DNA of 13,116 bases from an uncultured Clostridium sp. (GTDB lineage: Bacteria; Bacillota; Clostridia; TANB77; CAG-508): NCBI GenBank assembly GCA_902492105.1, contig CABUKD010000043.1, positions 1-13,116 on the forward strand. The letters run 5' to 3'. Position numbers and translations under genes: made by a program. Shown in pieces: positions 12,300 to 13,116 of the stretch. Below the pieces are notes generated by a model. It was not told the DNA's origin, ran no database searches, and saw only the letters and a list, made by a program, of their open reading frames with translations. Numbering within the stretch: the first letter of the stretch is position 1; the number at the start of each line of letters is the position of its first letter.

Positions 12300-13019
12300 A
12301 TGGAAAAATTAGGGAACAATAAAGTTATTTTAATACAAGGAGCAATGGATATAGAAGTACAATATATTATTAATTTATTAAAAGACAGGAAACTTACACA
12401 AATTGCGGGCTATGAATTTTATGAAGGAACAATTAATAATAAGAAAATAGTAGTATCTAAAACTTTTATTGGAACAATTAATGCAACAACGGCAACTAGT
12501 ATAGGAATTACAAATTTTAATCCTGATATGGTTATTAATCAAGGCATTGCAGGAGCACATAGAAAAGATTTACATGTAGGTGATATTGTAATAGGAGAAA
12601 AATGTTGCAATATTAATTCTTATAGTATGCCTATTAAAAGTAAAGGAGAAGGCTCTAATCCATTTGAATGGAAACCAGATAAACGTGCTAAAGATATACA
12701 ACAGGCAAATTTGAAATTAGTAGATATTGTTGAAAAAAGTCTTAGTTCTAATACTAAGAATAAAGTGTATAGAGGCATTTTAGGTAGTGGGGATGTATTT
12801 AATAGGGAATATGATAGAATTGTTTGGATAAATGATACATTTCATACTCTATGCGAAGATATGGAAAGCATAGGAACTTATTCCGTATGCAATAAATTTA
12901 AAGTTCCTTGTATAGGGATTAGAATAATTTCTAACAATGAATTATTATTAGAAGAATTAGATGAAAACCAAGCAATTAATCTACAACAAATATTAATTGA
13001 TATATTAAATAATCTATGA
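12300..13019 (+). CDS. MTA/SAH nucleosidase-family protein with Asp-to-Asn change
   Basis: The protein (239 residues) has the PNP/UDP phosphorylase fold of 5'-methylthioadenosine/S-adenosylhomocysteine nucleosidases, which release adenine from MTA or SAH in the methionine salvage and SAM recycling pathways. Visible motifs are 'QGAMDIEVQ' (Glu19 equals E. coli Glu12), 'PDMVINQGIAGAHRKDLHVGDIVIG', 'GSGDVF' and 'CEDMESIG' (Glu189 equals Glu174). The position of the catalytic Asp197 ('RAISD' in E. coli) reads 'RIISNN', so it is Asn212. Activity or substrate may therefore differ. Start: ATG 12300 has an 11-nt spacer to AAAGGA; a TTG at 12294 with a 5-nt spacer is the alternative. The terminator upstream shows that it is transcribed alone. 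Confidence 0.85.
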   Translation: MEKLGNNKVILIQGAMDIEVQYIINLLKDRKLTQIAGYEFYEGTINNKKIVVSKTFIGTINATTATSIGITNFNPDMVINQGIAGAHRKDLHVGDIVIGEKCCNINSYSMPIKSKGEGSNPFEWKPDKRAKDIQQANLKLVDIVEKSLSSNTKNKVYRGILGSGDVFNREYDRIVWINDTFHTLCEDMESIGTYSVCNKFKVPCIGIRIISNNELLLEELDENQAINLQQILIDILNNL

Positions 13020-13034
13020 AACTCCAAAATACAA

Positions 13035-13062
13035 AAATGTCCTACTTGAGTGTAGGACATTT
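13035..13062. repeat. stem-loop after the nucleosidase gene
   Basis: AAATGTCCTAC-type arm (ATGTCCTAC 13037-13045) pairs with GTAGGACAT (13052-13060), 9 bp plus flanking A-T pairs. There is only a short T-tail on either strand. Confidence 0.7.
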
Positions 13063-13063
13063 C

Positions 13064-13110
13064 AGACTGTTGACAAAGTTCAAAAAATTTTGTTAATAGT
13101 CTTTTCTTTT
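13064..13110 (+). terminator. terminator at the right edge
   Basis: AGACT (13064-13068) pairs with AGTCT (13098-13102) and the pairing continues inward for about nine more pairs, including G-T pairs. TTTCTTTT follows. Confidence 0.7.
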
Positions 13111-13116
13111 GGCATA

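Overview
The window is AT-rich DNA from a Gram-positive anaerobe, most likely a Clostridia relative. This rests on strong AGGAGG-type ribosome sites, consensus sigma-A promoters, and the families seen: TnpV, a MobV relaxase, a Tn916-like Int/Xis pair and a LysM spore/cell-wall type protein. Three blocks can be read.

(1) 1-3840 is accessory DNA. It holds the 3' end of a tnpV gene, a small unknown gene, a terminator, then a promoter followed by a small membrane-anchored protein. Next comes a large protein with ten zinc ribbons and an embedded Vsr/DUF559-like nuclease. A structured stretch with its own promoter and terminator (about 3718-3838) looks like a small RNA.

(2) About 3846-10662 looks like a 7-kb integrative and mobilizable element. 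Leftward genes are a tyrosine integrase, an excisionase and an HTH protein. A face-to-face promoter pair inside a 30-bp inverted repeat separates these from a rightward zinc-finger gene. Then come a tiny hydrophobic peptide gene opposed by an antisense RNA, a membrane protein with a duplicated module, and a leftward MobV relaxase with an oriT-like region. An approximately 800-bp gene-free tract packed with perfect stem-loops follows. Paired AGTTCTAACA repeats lie at both ends (3849-3870 and 10481-10501) and are good candidates for integrase arm sites. The right end abuts the 3' half of a tRNA-Leu(UAA) gene, cut at the anticodon loop and followed by a terminator, so it is probably an attachment site. 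The left attachment site could not be identified.

(3) 10714-13116 looks like chromosomal flank. It has a 500-600 bp gene-poor stretch, a LysM-domain gene broken by a frameshift, a terminator, and an MTA/SAH nucleosidase-family gene whose usual catalytic Asp is Asn.

The strongest undescribed candidate is the 7095-7415 locus. A 29-codon hydrophobic peptide with a near-perfect Shine-Dalgarno faces a convergent antisense RNA of about 72 nt. The antisense carries a near-copy of the peptide's start region in antisense form. Its terminator loop is exactly complementary to the peptide mRNA's terminator loop. This matches the logic of par/Fst type I toxin-antitoxin loci with an unrelated peptide. The second is the stem-loop-dense tract at 9602-10373.
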